DNA of 64,000 bases from Annulohypoxylon bovei var. microspora (GCA_022836615.1 MU405260.1:124001-188000), one strand, 5' to 3'. Positions 1 to 10,501 are shown, counted from the stretch's first letter. Numbers and translations: made by a program. Notes: generated by a model from the letters alone, not told the origin.

Positions 1-1
1 T

Positions 2-3000
2 ATACGGAAAATGAACGTCAACATGGCTCACATGACGCCTTCGGTTGCCCGCGTCCTTGATCCCGATATCATACCCTCGCTCGAGGTTCTTGGATTGGGA
101 GGGGAAGCCATATCTGCAGGCGACGCAGCGGCTTGGAGTCGGAACACCAAAGTCATAAACGCGTACGGTCCTTCAGAGTGTACCGTGGGTTGTGCCGTAA
201 ACGGCGACGTTGGAGCTGAAAGCCAAAAAACGCATGTCAGCATGGGTAAGGGAGTCGGAGGAACGCTTTGGATTGTCGACCCCTCTAACCACCACAAGCT
301 TGTGCCCATAGGCACGGTTGGCGAACTTCTAGTAGAAGGGGCCATAGTAGGGCCTGGCTACTTGAATGATCCCGAGAAGACGGATGTGGTATTTATTAAC
401 GATCCGAAGTGGCTCCTTGCCGGAAGTCCGCAGCACGACGGCCGCAAGGGCCGGCTATACAAGACCGGTGATCTCGTGAGGTATGATCCGGACGGGACAA
501 TCATCTTCGTCGGCCGAGGCGACCAGCAGGTCAAACTGCGCGGACAGAGGATCGAACTTGCGGAAATCGAATACAACATGCTAGACAAGCTACCCCCGGG
601 GACTCGCGTCGCTGCCGAGGTCATCAGGCCTGGCGGTCCTGCCGGAGAACCGACCTTAGTCGCGTTCGTTTCCGAACGAGCAGGTCTTGTATCAGAGGCA
701 GATTCTCTTCTAGGGTCTCTGTCTCCCCAAGTCCTAGACTCTCTCGCAAATATGAACAAGGCCCTCTCAGAACACCTACCCATATACATGGTGCCGGCAG
801 CATATATCCCGCTACAGGTCATGCCCCTATTAGTATCGGCAAAGACTGATCGCAAACGCCTCCGAGAGCTAGGACATTCGCTAAGCAGAAAAGACATCGC
901 CAAGTTTACCGCGGCGATGGTTCCTAGAAAAGAGCCGTCGACCCCAGCAGAGAAGAGCTTGGCACAATTATGGAGCCAGGTCCTGGGCCAGGAGGTAGAA
1001 GTCGGTGCCCACGACAACTTCTTCAACTTGGGAGGTGACTCCCTTCGTGCAATGAAGCTTGTTGCTGTAGCGAGAACACAAGACATCGCACTTACGGTCG
1101 CCGATATTTTCGCCAACCCGGTGCTCTCGGATATGGCCCTCGTGGCAAGACCCGGCTCTAGCGAAGCGAATGTTGAGATTCCATCCTTTTCTCTTCTTGG
1201 CGACCAGTGGACCGAAGAATCGGCTCGAAGCGAATGTGCTGCCTTCTGTGAAGTTGATCCAGCAACTATCGAGGATATATACCCGTGCACGCCTTTACAA
1301 GAGGGTCTCATGGCTCTGTCTGCTAAGGTCAGCGAAGCCTATGTCGCACAGCGCGTGGTTGAGCTTGCAGACGAGAAGGCAGTGCAGGACCTTGCGAATG
1401 CCTTCAAGGTAGCATCTAAGGATTGCGCCATCCTCCGGACGAGAATCGTTCAGGTTCCGGGTCAGGGACTCATGCAAGTAGTGGTCCAGGACGACTTTGA
1501 GTGCAAGACGTTATCCGGGGAGAGTCTCAACGATTATCTAGTTCAAGACCGGAGCGACCCAGTTCAACTTGGCAAACCTTTGGTCAGATACGGAGTAGTC
1601 CTCAACGAGAAATCTACAGGAAAGTCACATTTCGTCTTGACAATGCATCATGCTCTCTACGACGGCTGGTCGATGCCTCTGATTGTTGAACGAGTCAACC
1701 GAGCGTACAATAATCTTTCAACTGAGCGACCGGCCGATTTCAAGCACTTTATCAGTTATCTTAGTAACATGGATAGAAAGGAATCGGAATCATTTTGGCG
1801 AGAAAGGCTAGATGGTGCCGATGGAGAGCAATTCCCCACTCTCCCCTATTCCGGCTACCAGCAACAAGCCGACTCCCTATTGGAACACTACGTACATACC
1901 GGAAAGCCCAATAGCGGAATGACGATCGCTACCATTATTCGAGGAGCTTGGGCGCTCTTGGTCTCGAATTACATGGCGTCGAATGATGTCGTGTTTGGTG
2001 AGACGCTTACTGGGCGCAATGCCCCGATCCCAGGGGTTGAAGAGATTGAAGGACCCATGATTGCTACTATACCGGTCCGGGTATCTGTCAATCCCGATAT
2101 AACAGTTAAAGAGTACTTACAAGATATCCACGATCAATCAGTTGCCGGGATTCCCCATGAACATTTCGGTCTACAACATATCAGACGCCTAAGTCCAGAT
2201 GCTCGAGAGGCCTGCGAACTAAGAACTGGTCTCGTATTACATCCTAGCGCAGATGCTGACGCCGAGGCCTCAAAGGATAAGCAGCCGGCAGATAGCTTTG
2301 TCCCTGCCGGCGATGCCGAGGCGGCAGAGGAGGCGCTCAAGTTCAACACCTACGCTCTCATGTTGGTGTGCTCCCTAGACCCTCAGGGCTTCTTAATCAT
2401 GGCGAGCTTCGACTCCAAGACGGTGACGAGTCCGCAGATGGAGAGAATGCTACGCCAGCTTGGTCAGATCACACAGCAGTTTATCGAGAATCCGGATGCC
2501 AGATGTAGCCGGCTTCAACTTCTGGCCGAAATAGATATATCAGAACTTACTCGCCTTAGCCAAATTGGCGCGGAAAGTCCAGCCGTCAAGACTTTGCTTG
2601 CGGCTGATTCTGAGGCATCTGAGACGTGGATTGTCGATCCAGCTGAACCACAGAGACTACTCCCTCTCGGTGCTATCGGAGAACTCCTAATACGAAGCTC
2701 GGGCAATACGGGCTTAGAATTAGTACCATCCCCTAAATGGGCTGGACAGAATCACGACGTTCCGTTGTATAGAACCCACAAGCTCGCAAAGTATGACGCG
2801 AATAATGTAATCACCTTCGTTGAACGAACCACCCCCGTGAAGGCACCTATCTCCAGCTCGCGACAAAAGCGCGTATCGGCCACTTCGGCAAAGCAAAAGA
2901 GTCTGCGACAGACATGGAGCCGGATTTTGGTCCTCGACGAAGATGAAATTGGATTAAATGACAGCTTCTTCCAACTTGGAGGAGACTCGATCGGGGCCAT

Positions 3001-4471
3001 GAAGCTCGTATCCGAACTTCGAGCCAAGGGTCTTGAGATAACGGTGCCTGAAATCTTCCAACATAGAACCCTGTACGATATGGCCAAGGTTCTAAGAGAA
3101 AGGGAACAAATAACAGTTGAGTCTGAAGAAGCGCCACCCTCTCCGTTTTCACTACTTGATGTTCCAGATGTGGAAGCCTTCATCGCCGAAACCGTCCGAC
3201 CAGTCCTCCCCCAAGGCGATCATGTAATCAAGGATATCCTACCAGCGCGGCCACTCCAACAAGTCGCGGTTAGGGGTACGGTCCAACTTCCCCGATTCTC
3301 TTCACGGTACGAGCTCTTCCACTTTGACGGACAAGTAGACAAAGAACGACTCCTCAAGAGCTGTCAAGATCTCGTCGCCCGCAACGAAGTCCTACGAACA
3401 GTGTTCGTGGAGAGCGGCGACCAGTGCTACGCCGTCGTCCTCGAAACGCTCGACGCGGCGATCGAGCAGTACGAGATCGAAGGGGACCTGGACTCGTTCG
3501 TGCACAAGCTGTGCGACGTAGACGTGCAGACCAAGATGCCCCTCGGCTCGGCCTTCGTCAAGTTCCTGTTCGTCCAGGGCGAGGGCGACAAGAGCTGCCT
3601 CGCCTTCCGCATCTCGCACTCGCAGTACGATGAGGTGTGCCTCCCGGCCCTCATCCGCCAGCTCGCAGCCCTCTACGACGGCTCCGCCGTCCCGGACTCC
3701 GCCCCCTTCTCCTCGTTCGTGTACCACGTCGTCAACACGTGCATCCCGCGCAGCATCCCCTACTGGCGGGACCTGCTGCAGGGCAGCGCGCTCACGGTCC
3801 TGCGCCCGGACCTGCCGCTCGCGTCGAGGGTCCCCGCCGCGCTCACCCGCACCGTCGACATCTCCGCGCGCCTCAGGGACGTCACCGTCGCGACGCTGCC
3901 CACCGCCGCCTGGGCCCTGTGCCTGGCGCGCCGCCTCGCGCTGCGCGACGTGGTGTTCGGCGAGGTCGTGACGGGGCGCAACATCGACCTCGCGCGCGCG
4001 GACGCGGTTATGGGCCCGACGTGGCAGTACGTGCCCATGCGCGTGCGCTTCGACGGCGCGTGGTCCGCCGCCGACCTGCTGCTGCACGTGCAGCACCAGC
4101 ACGTGGCCAGCGCCCAGCACGAGGGCATGGGGCTGCTGGAGATCGCGCGCGAGTGCGTGCCCGAGTGGCGCGCCGCCGGCGTGGACTGGTTCGACTCCGT
4201 CGTGCACCAGGACGTGGTGCACGTCGAGGAGCTCGCGTTCGGGTTTGGCGGGGGCCGCGCTAGGTGCCGCCTCGAGACCGTGTACCCCCACTACGAGCCC
4301 CTGAGGGAGTGGAAGGTCCAGGCGTTTGTCAGCGGCGACAGCTTGATGTTCGAGATCGTCACGTTTGAGGATTGGATCGGGGTCGCGGCTGAGCTGTTGG
4401 ATGAGCTGGAGGAGATTATGGGGTTGTTGGTGCGGAGGCCGAATGAGAGGATTTTTGGAGATTGCATATAA
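2..4471 (+). CDS. Nonribosomal peptide synthetase, C-terminal part (5' end outside window)
   Basis: The frame is open from base 2, so the gene starts left of the window; the first Met at 11 is internal. Numbering from that Met: the end of an adenylation domain with A5 NAYGPSECTV (50-59), A6 near 103-120, A7 YKTGDLVRY (150-158), A8 (168-187) and an A10-like Lys near 278; carrier domain with LGGDSL, phosphopantetheine Ser344; condensation domain with HHALYDG (546-552); a shrunken A-domain relic (about 845-950); second carrier, Ser993; terminal condensation domain with SHSQYDE, His about 1203. Order is A-T-C-(a)-T-C. In the relic the A7 motif reads YRTHKLAKYD, so Gly and the ATP-handling Asp of TGD are lost, and this module should not activate an amino acid. 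SH instead of HH is typical of fungal terminal, often cyclising, condensation domains (family knowledge). The last kilobase is much more GC-rich than the rest. Product unknown. Confidence 0.95.
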   Translation: MRKMNVNMAHMTPSVARVLDPDIIPSLEVLGLGGEAISAGDAAAWSRNTKVINAYGPSECTVGCAVNGDVGAESQKTHVSMGKGVGGTLWIVDPSNHHKLVPIGTVGELLVEGAIVGPGYLNDPEKTDVVFINDPKWLLAGSPQHDGRKGRLYKTGDLVRYDPDGTIIFVGRGDQQVKLRGQRIELAEIEYNMLDKLPPGTRVAAEVIRPGGPAGEPTLVAFVSERAGLVSEADSLLGSLSPQVLDSLANMNKALSEHLPIYMVPAAYIPLQVMPLLVSAKTDRKRLRELGHSLSRKDIAKFTAAMVPRKEPSTPAEKSLAQLWSQVLGQEVEVGAHDNFFNLGGDSLRAMKLVAVARTQDIALTVADIFANPVLSDMALVARPGSSEANVEIPSFSLLGDQWTEESARSECAAFCEVDPATIEDIYPCTPLQEGLMALSAKVSEAYVAQRVVELADEKAVQDLANAFKVASKDCAILRTRIVQVPGQGLMQVVVQDDFECKTLSGESLNDYLVQDRSDPVQLGKPLVRYGVVLNEKSTGKSHFVLTMHHALYDGWSMPLIVERVNRAYNNLSTERPADFKHFISYLSNMDRKESESFWRERLDGADGEQFPTLPYSGYQQQADSLLEHYVHTGKPNSGMTIATIIRGAWALLVSNYMASNDVVFGETLTGRNAPIPGVEEIEGPMIATIPVRVSVNPDITVKEYLQDIHDQSVAGIPHEHFGLQHIRRLSPDAREACELRTGLVLHPSADADAEASKDKQPADSFVPAGDAEAAEEALKFNTYALMLVCSLDPQGFLIMASFDSKTVTSPQMERMLRQLGQITQQFIENPDARCSRLQLLAEIDISELTRLSQIGAESPAVKTLLAADSEASETWIVDPAEPQRLLPLGAIGELLIRSSGNTGLELVPSPKWAGQNHDVPLYRTHKLAKYDANNVITFVERTTPVKAPISSSRQKRVSATSAKQKSLRQTWSRILVLDEDEIGLNDSFFQLGGDSIGAMKLVSELRAKGLEITVPEIFQHRTLYDMAKVLREREQITVESEEAPPSPFSLLDVPDVEAFIAETVRPVLPQGDHVIKDILPARPLQQVAVRGTVQLPRFSSRYELFHFDGQVDKERLLKSCQDLVARNEVLRTVFVESGDQCYAVVLETLDAAIEQYEIEGDLDSFVHKLCDVDVQTKMPLGSAFVKFLFVQGEGDKSCLAFRISHSQYDEVCLPALIRQLAALYDGSAVPDSAPFSSFVYHVVNTCIPRSIPYWRDLLQGSALTVLRPDLPLASRVPAALTRTVDISARLRDVTVATLPTAAWALCLARRLALRDVVFGEVVTGRNIDLARADAVMGPTWQYVPMRVRFDGAWSAADLLLHVQHQHVASAQHEGMGLLEIARECVPEWRAAGVDWFDSVVHQDVVHVEELAFGFGGGRARCRLETVYPHYEPLREWKVQAFVSGDSLMFEIVTFEDWIGVAAELLDELEEIMGLLVRRPNERIFGDCI

Positions 4472-4911
4472 CTGGGGTTCGAGTAGATATTTTTTTTTGT
4501 TGGTCTTTTTTATTTCTTTTTGTAGAGCTTGGAATATGACGTGTTGGATAGTATTATTCATGTCGTAGATAGTTAATTGTATGTATTTTACGGTATTGAA
4601 TTTTATGATATTGAATTTTGCTGTTACTAGGTATCTACCTAGTCTATCCGTATATACCAGGTACATAGCCTTGCCATGAAGTGAAGCTTCTTAAACATGT
4701 ATTGACAGGTTGTTCCTAGAACCACTAACTAAATCCGCGTAGAGGTAGGTACGTTACAGACGGTGAGTCAGATGTGGTTCACGATCGACCAATAATGCAA
4801 AGGGAAAAGCCCCGTGGCTACGTAAAACCTGGCGACTTCCCCCGGAATGGGGATATGTGACAGCTACGGGATTGCTAGACATGAACTTTTATATAAATCT
4901 CGACAGCCGAT
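4472..4911. other. Intergenic, NRPS 3' flank to ankyrin gene
   Basis: AT-rich 3' flank of the NRPS gene with T-runs just after the stop, then a spacer with short AGGTAGGTA and CCTAGT motifs. No coding signal is seen. The promoter of the downstream ankyrin gene must lie here. Confidence 0.6.
4890..4898 (+). promoter_or_regulatory. TATA-like box very close to the ankyrin gene ATG
   Basis: TATATAAAT lies only 22 bases upstream of the ATG at 4912. If it is used at normal spacing the transcript would begin at or after that ATG, so either the box is not used or translation starts further downstream. Confidence 0.35.
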
Positions 4912-6018
4912 ATGTCAGAAGAAAAACCAGGCCTCTATTGTGGCGAGCACGACGAAAACAGCCCGAGGTACGATAGGAAGGGAAAGGCCAAAGCCACCGC
5001 GACTTCGAACGATAGAGGAGACAGGCTGTCCCACATTCTTGTAATCGTCCTCCCCCCTGAATCCCCGCTCATTCCCATACTTGACGGCCTTAGCGCCCGG
5101 AGTAATTTCGTTACCACTGATGGCCCCGGTGGGCATGGCGGCTATTGCGCGTTCGGGTTCTGCGACGGTGCCGATACTGTGAAGGACTTCGGTCGGACAT
5201 TCAACGGAACGACTCTAGGACGGCTGGCAATTTCTAAAGTAGTTCAGCGTGCTGTGATCGAACGCGACATCATCTCTGGTATCGGAAACTTCGTAGACAT
5301 GACGAGAGACATTGTACGGAAGAATTGGGATGGTCTGCCGTCGCGGGCGGAAATCCTCATCGAAGAAATGCTTTACGATGGTTTATTTGCAGGAAAAAAT
5401 GGCATCGACAAGATAAAGGATTTTATCAAAGCAACTGGCATGGTCGATAGAGAGCACTACCTTGGTTCGACCCCGTATCCATTGGTAAATCTCATGAGAC
5501 CACTTCATGATGCCATCATGCGCGATGACATGAAGGCTTTCGGGGAGGCGATCGAAAAGGGCGATATAGAGAGCGAGAATTGGGAGGGCCACACACCACT
5601 AGAACTGGCAATTGTCCTCGACCAGGTCGACATGGCGTCCATCCTCCTAGCCCATAAATCGAAGGTACCCGACAAGATGATTCTTACGACAGGTCTGCCA
5701 GCTCTGCACTACACCGTCATAACAGGGAATATCGAAATGACAAAACTCCTTCTCAGCTCCGGCGTAGACCCGAATAGCTATTCGCCAGACGGGGTCCTCC
5801 CTTTGCAATTCTGTTCCGGCTACAATCCAGAAATGGCCAAGTTGCTGGGGGAAAACGGGGCAGATTTCGATCTGGCACACCGGGCCTTCCTTATGTCAGA
5901 GATGACAACATGTCAAGACTCCTGGGATAGTGTCAGTGTATTGGCGACAGATGTAGATCCGAACGGCAATGACACGGAGAGAGATTCCGTAACTTACGAT
6001 GAGGCAATCGGAACCTAG
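4912..6018 (+). CDS. Ankyrin-repeat protein, 368 aa
   Basis: Single-exon frame. The N-terminal 40 residues are polar and Lys-rich. Residues about 40-190 form a region I do not recognise. Residues about 196-330 carry roughly four ankyrin-type units: PLHDAIMRDD, TPLELAIVLDQVDMASILL, PALHYTVITGNIEMTKLLL and LPLQFCSGYNPEMAKLL, with the usual TPLxxA...VxxLL spacing. The tail is acidic and unstructured. Ankyrin repeats mediate protein binding, so no enzymatic role is implied. It lies 440 bases after the NRPS on the same strand; stand-alone ankyrin proteins are common near fungal metabolite clusters, but cluster membership is only a guess. The start is uncertain: a TATA-like box sits 22 bases upstream of the chosen ATG, and the next in-frame Met after residue 1 is far downstream, at about residue 130. 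Confidence 0.75.
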   Translation: MSEEKPGLYCGEHDENSPRYDRKGKAKATATSNDRGDRLSHILVIVLPPESPLIPILDGLSARSNFVTTDGPGGHGGYCAFGFCDGADTVKDFGRTFNGTTLGRLAISKVVQRAVIERDIISGIGNFVDMTRDIVRKNWDGLPSRAEILIEEMLYDGLFAGKNGIDKIKDFIKATGMVDREHYLGSTPYPLVNLMRPLHDAIMRDDMKAFGEAIEKGDIESENWEGHTPLELAIVLDQVDMASILLAHKSKVPDKMILTTGLPALHYTVITGNIEMTKLLLSSGVDPNSYSPDGVLPLQFCSGYNPEMAKLLGENGADFDLAHRAFLMSEMTTCQDSWDSVSVLATDVDPNGNDTERDSVTYDEAIGT

Positions 6019-6616
6019 GTAGTTTGAAATATAGGTGCCTGAAGTCGGATACACGAGATGTAAATCAAGGCTGCCTAGGTGAGTAGCACCTCGGAGTAGC
6101 CCAAGGACGTTAAATGGCGTTCTGCAGGTAACCATCGATAGTTCTATTTCAGCCAATTAGATATAAGAATGAGCAATCCTTCTCTTCCTCTTTTCGGTAG
6201 GAAGCTCATGTGCCTTCATTCCAGAAGAGTCAGCCTTCCTAGGTTGAAATTCCTACGGATTTAGTAATGCGCCGTAGAGGCAACCTCTCGACTACACGCA
6301 ATCCCGGAATTTCAATACTCTACACTTTCAGTTCCAGATGCTCTCCCAAGGAGCAATCGTGACGAAAGCAGCTTTGGACGTACTTTGTTTATTTTAGAAT
6401 TGTTATATATAATGCTGGGCGGGTCGATTAGCCCGCGGTAGAATAGACACAAGTATCAAACAAAATAATAATCTGTAAGCCTGAAGGGGTTGGAAGTCTA
6501 AAGCACCTTGCCTAAATCATATCCAGCTCGTCGTTGAACCATTAACCCAATACCGTTCGACGGCATCTACTGAACGCCATGTAACTGAAGTCACCTCTCA
6601 CCGATACGGTGGTCGA
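6019..6616. other. Intergenic spacer between convergent genes
   Basis: Separates the 3' ends of the ankyrin gene and the minus-strand membrane-protein gene. It has only short frames full of stops and no RNA gene that I can see. CCTAGG motifs occur near 6015 and 6075. Confidence 0.5.
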
Positions 6617-7618
6617 TTATATTCTCCCCGTGTAACCGGGCTTGCCATCTCTTGCCTTCCTGTTCCTGTACATGTCTCGGTAGTTGTATCGCTCGTACGT
6701 GCCGAACGCGTAGAAGCCGACACCGATCACCAGCCAGATGCTGGTGAGAATTAAACCGACGGGGAAAATTAAGATGTTGACTCCGGGCAGGACGAAAGCG
6801 ACGGTGCCGTTGTGCAGTCCTGCGGTAACGTCGTCGACGGCTAACGAAGCGATCGAGAAATCCGACATGACGACATCGTTCGAAAAGATACCGTTGACGA
6901 AGGCGGCCTCGTTGGAAGAGACGTTAGTGCTGACTTGCTGACCCCCCGGGTTCTTGCCGGTCAGCGTGACGGTGGGCATTACCAAGGCTTCTAACACTCC
7001 CCTATTGCATTGTAAGCGTCTACGGCGCGAGAAACGATATATTCCACAAAAGTCAAGTTTTACTTACATTGTCATGGGCTGGGTCATTTGTGCTTGGTCT
7101 ATTTGACCTATGAAGAAGTAGGTCTGGAGAGCTGTAGGTGCCGAGTTCTGTCGTTTGCCCACGCTCTGAGCTGTTTGGTTGCTCGAACTGACTGGCGAGA
7201 CGGACGCTCCGTTGTACAGAAGCCCAACCGAGATATCCTGGGGAGGGATGTTCTGGAAGTCGCCGAAAGGTGTCGATACCTGGAAGAGGCGTAGATCGGC
7301 CATGAATGTGCCGGCGTTCGTGTCGAGGCTGAAAAGGTTGTAGCAGACTGCCGTTCCCGAGGGGTTGGTAGCAGCAGTGAGTTGAGATAGGGCCGTCAAG
7401 CAAGCTGCTGAAGTATCCGTGTTCCACTGTGTCATGTTCGTATCCGCCGTCGTCGAAGTCTGCCGCCTCTTTAACGAATCGTCATCCGCATCCTCGAACC
7501 TCGTTTCCAGCGTCGTCGCCCGCGGATTCAACATGCCGCCCATTACATGGTCCATACCACTAGCAAGTGCCGATGTGGCAAACGCCAACGACGCTAGAGC
7601 AACGCTTTTGCAAACCAT
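6617..7618 (-). CDS. Secreted or type I single-pass membrane protein, 311 aa, two exons
   Basis: Exon 1 is 7618-7068 and exon 2 is 7001-6617; the 66-base intron has donor GTAAGT and acceptor TAG and keeps frame. The start at 7618 was chosen because it opens a clear signal peptide (MVCKSVALASLAFATSALAS) and has A at -3; an in-frame extension to 7771 lacks these features. The mature part is Ser/Thr- and Asn-rich with several N-glycosylation sequons, and a KRRQ sequence near residue 50 could be a Kex2-type site. One hydrophobic helix (about 260-282, within ILIFPVGLILTSIWLVIGVG) is followed by a short basic, Tyr-rich cytosolic tail. No known domain is recognised. A cell-surface or secretory-pathway location is inferred from topology. 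Confidence 0.8.
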
Positions 7619-9808
7619 CTTGGTGGTAGTTTTTTTTTTACTGTACTGTGGATTATATATTCGAACAAGGTATTTGTCTTGTGAACGTGTATTAGCCGGC
7701 CGGCGGTCGAGGAATATGCTGTATCTATAAAGAGCGTCTGGAACCTGTCCGTCTGGTAGCTGGATGTTCAACCTTCACCGTGAGCGGGGGACTCGAATAG
7801 CGGCGATCAGATTAGAGATCTGACGAGAGAAGAGAAGAAAAAGAAAAGAGGGACCTGCCCGGTGGGAAGAAGAGGCGGCTATGTTTTGTTTTGTTTGGTT
7901 CGACCCAAGCTTGCACAGATGCACAGGTGGTAATGGGGAAAGGAGAGGAGAGTAAGGAAAGAGTCGGGATATCAGCTCGATATCTTAGAATGGATACTAT
8001 GAGACAAGGGGACCACGAATACAAACCCCAGGAACCGATCAATGGCATGACGGTGGGTCATCCAGCGACCTTGCTCGGCGGCTTAGACAGATCAAGATGT
8101 TAGGCCTGGCGTGGTCGACCCCCAATACAACCAGAGGAGATTAGAACCTAGAACACGAAGATTCGTATTCCTTGCTCATTATCATGTTCTCTTACTACTA
8201 TGGTACATCCTGCGACAGTGTGTCTCATGGTTATGACACAGACGCTGGAACGAGGAGTCGAGGACTCGTAGACTTAGGAGTAGCTGATAGCACCATCGAA
8301 AGAAGAATTCGAAAAGAAAAGACAAGCAAAGGAGGTACATGCATACATAGTAGCAAAGCATAGTGGGGATTTGTTGAAGAAGTCGCACAGATCGCATTGG
8401 CAATACATACGACGGCGCGAAGGTAGCCAATAGGAATTGAAGAATAGCTTAGGCTTGCCTATTAGGGATGCAACAATACATCGTTTCCGAGATTTCTGTC
8501 ATACAAAATTCGATTAGCTACCTCATACATGACACTAACAGACACTGCAGACTGCGCCCGGCAAAGGAACCGAGACTATTTCTTAACGGCGCGTAGCTTC
8601 TTTACCAATCCGCCAAGTGAGAACCGTAAGCCAACGACAAGAGATAGGATTGGGTCATGATACATAGTACATACGTAAGGCCTAGTCGTTTGGCCCTGAC
8701 GCTCGGATAATTCAGACATTTTCGTGTCGGATCGCCTAATGATGCGACGATACTGAAAAACGGAGACGGTTTCAAAAAACCGGACGCCAACGAGACAAAA
8801 TGCGTAGTGCCATGATTAAGTCAGCCAATCAAGTATCGACTCTCACGATTCGCTAGGGCTGGTGCAGGTCCGTGAAGACCCCGTCAGACCCCTAATAAGA
8901 ACCCCCTAGAACCCCCTGTCGACCCATCTTAGACCGCATCTTGAGCCTCGAAACTCCAAGTTCCCCTGTTCTTTTCGTTACAGCCAAGCTTCAGACTTCA
9001 GCTTTTGTCTTAGTACCGACAAGCAACCTATCATACATCATCACTTATCAGGCCTCGTGGTAGTCGAATGCAAGACCTTGTCGTTTCTATCGCAGCAAGG
9101 GAAAATGTGAAAGATATCTAAGGCGATCAGATTCATTGCACTCTACGGTTTCGTTCTCATGAGAGGACGGTGTAGTGTAGGTGCCTAGTAGGAGAAACAA
9201 AACATCAACGGCTTTTCTTTTTTCTTCGGAATATACTTCGAAGCTCAATCCTCTAAATCAGAACTCCGAAATTGACTATCGATTTTTGAGTATTCTTTGG
9301 GAGATGATGGGACTACTTAGCCACGATGCACTCGGTCTTTGATCCTCCCTCTCGAATAACGCGATGCTCTGCTCGTATCGTACACCAATTCTAATCCTCT
9401 CGGGGAATACGCAATCGAATTGAATTGCACTGGATCGAAGGAGTCAGTAATTTCAATCAGTTGCTATTACAGGCAGCTCGATGACGCCACGTTGAGCAGG
9501 TACAGTAATTGCTGATATCAAAGACGATTGATCCCTAAATCTACAAGATGAAGCTATCTTCACACGTTGTACGCCTTCCCAGGCACGAAGTACTATTCCC
9601 GTGCCGAAGCCGGTCTTACGGTCTTGCACGAAGGGCGCGCTTTGCACGTTTATTAATGCGAAAATGGCAATGAACAGTTGAAGTCAACTTTTTATGACTC
9701 ATAGCAATTGCACCATCTGCTCTTGGTTCGATAAATCGCAATGGGGGCGATGGTAAGGATTAGTATAAATTCCGGTTCATAAGACTTCCTCCAAGCTGTG
9801 CGTATTAG
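7619..9808. other. Long intergenic region between divergent genes
   Basis: About 2.2 kb between the 5' ends of the membrane-protein gene and the isochorismatase-fold gene. Frames are short and overlapping on both strands with no domain resemblance. It should hold both promoters. A TATA-like AGTATAAAT lies about 45 bases upstream of the downstream ATG. Confidence 0.5.
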
Positions 9809-10501
9809 ATGCATTCACCCGAGACAACGCGAAAAATGAAGGCTATAAATACTGCAAAAACTGCTTTGGTCATCATTGATGTCCAGGATGGCTTTCATCA
9901 CCCGACATATTGGGGTCCTAGCCGCAGCACGCCAGATTGCGAGCAGAATATCGCACTCCTGCTAAACGCCGCTCGGGAACATAACAAGAAACAAGGCGAC
10001 GGCACAGGGGAAACATCAAACACGGTGGTTATCTGCCACGTTAACCACCACAGCACCGAGCCAAATTCTCCGCTTCGCCCCGGGGCTCAGGTCGAAGTAA
10101 ACGGCAAACTTGTCGAGGGATTGTTGCCCCAGTCATTCGTACAACCGCAGCAGGGCGAGCCACTCTTCATCAAGAACGTCCACTCGTCTTTCGTCGGTAC
10201 CGGACTAGAAGCTTATCTCAAAAGCCAAGGAGTCAGACAACTCGTCATCGTCGGTTGGACAACAGATCTTTGCGTTAATACGACTACACGCATGGCGAAC
10301 AATCTCAAGGTTGTCTCCGCAACGAGCCCGACTGGCGAAGTAGACGAAGGCGATATCGTCGTCGCAGGCGACGCATGCGCTGCGTACGCAAAGGGCGGCT
10401 TCGATGCAGAGACCGTGCATGAGGTGCACCTTGCAAGTCTGAAGGGGGAATTTGCACAGGTCGAGAAGACACAGGATGTGTTGCGCATCGTATTCGGATG
10501 A
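9809..10501 (+). CDS. Isochorismatase-family cysteine hydrolase, 230 aa
   Basis: Single exon with a full-length isochorismatase (cysteine hydrolase) fold. The catalytic triad is visible: Asp24 in VIIDVQDGF, Lys122 in FIKNVHSSF and nucleophile Cys155 in GWTTDLCVNTTTR. The family hydrolyses C-N or vinyl-ether bonds in small molecules (nicotinamidase, isochorismatase, N-carbamoyl amidases); the substrate cannot be told here. Loops between strands are longer than in bacterial homologues, for example the insert around residues 60-70. An alternative start at the second Met (base 9836) would remove nine residues and still leave the whole domain; the first Met was kept as the longer form. No targeting signal is seen, so it is probably cytosolic. 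It converges on the GT4 gene downstream. Confidence 0.9.
   Translation: MHSPETTRKMKAINTAKTALVIIDVQDGFHHPTYWGPSRSTPDCEQNIALLLNAAREHNKKQGDGTGETSNTVVICHVNHHSTEPNSPLRPGAQVEVNGKLVEGLLPQSFVQPQQGEPLFIKNVHSSFVGTGLEAYLKSQGVRQLVIVGWTTDLCVNTTTRMANNLKVVSATSPTGEVDEGDIVVAGDACAAYAKGGFDAETVHEVHLASLKGEFAQVEKTQDVLRIVFG

Noticed and set aside
3392..4666. Long antisense open frame of about 424 codons opposite the NRPS end
   Set aside because: It is His/Arg/Ala/Val-rich low-complexity sequence produced by GC-rich third positions of the real gene; no domain is visible, and the sense strand encodes a clear condensation domain.
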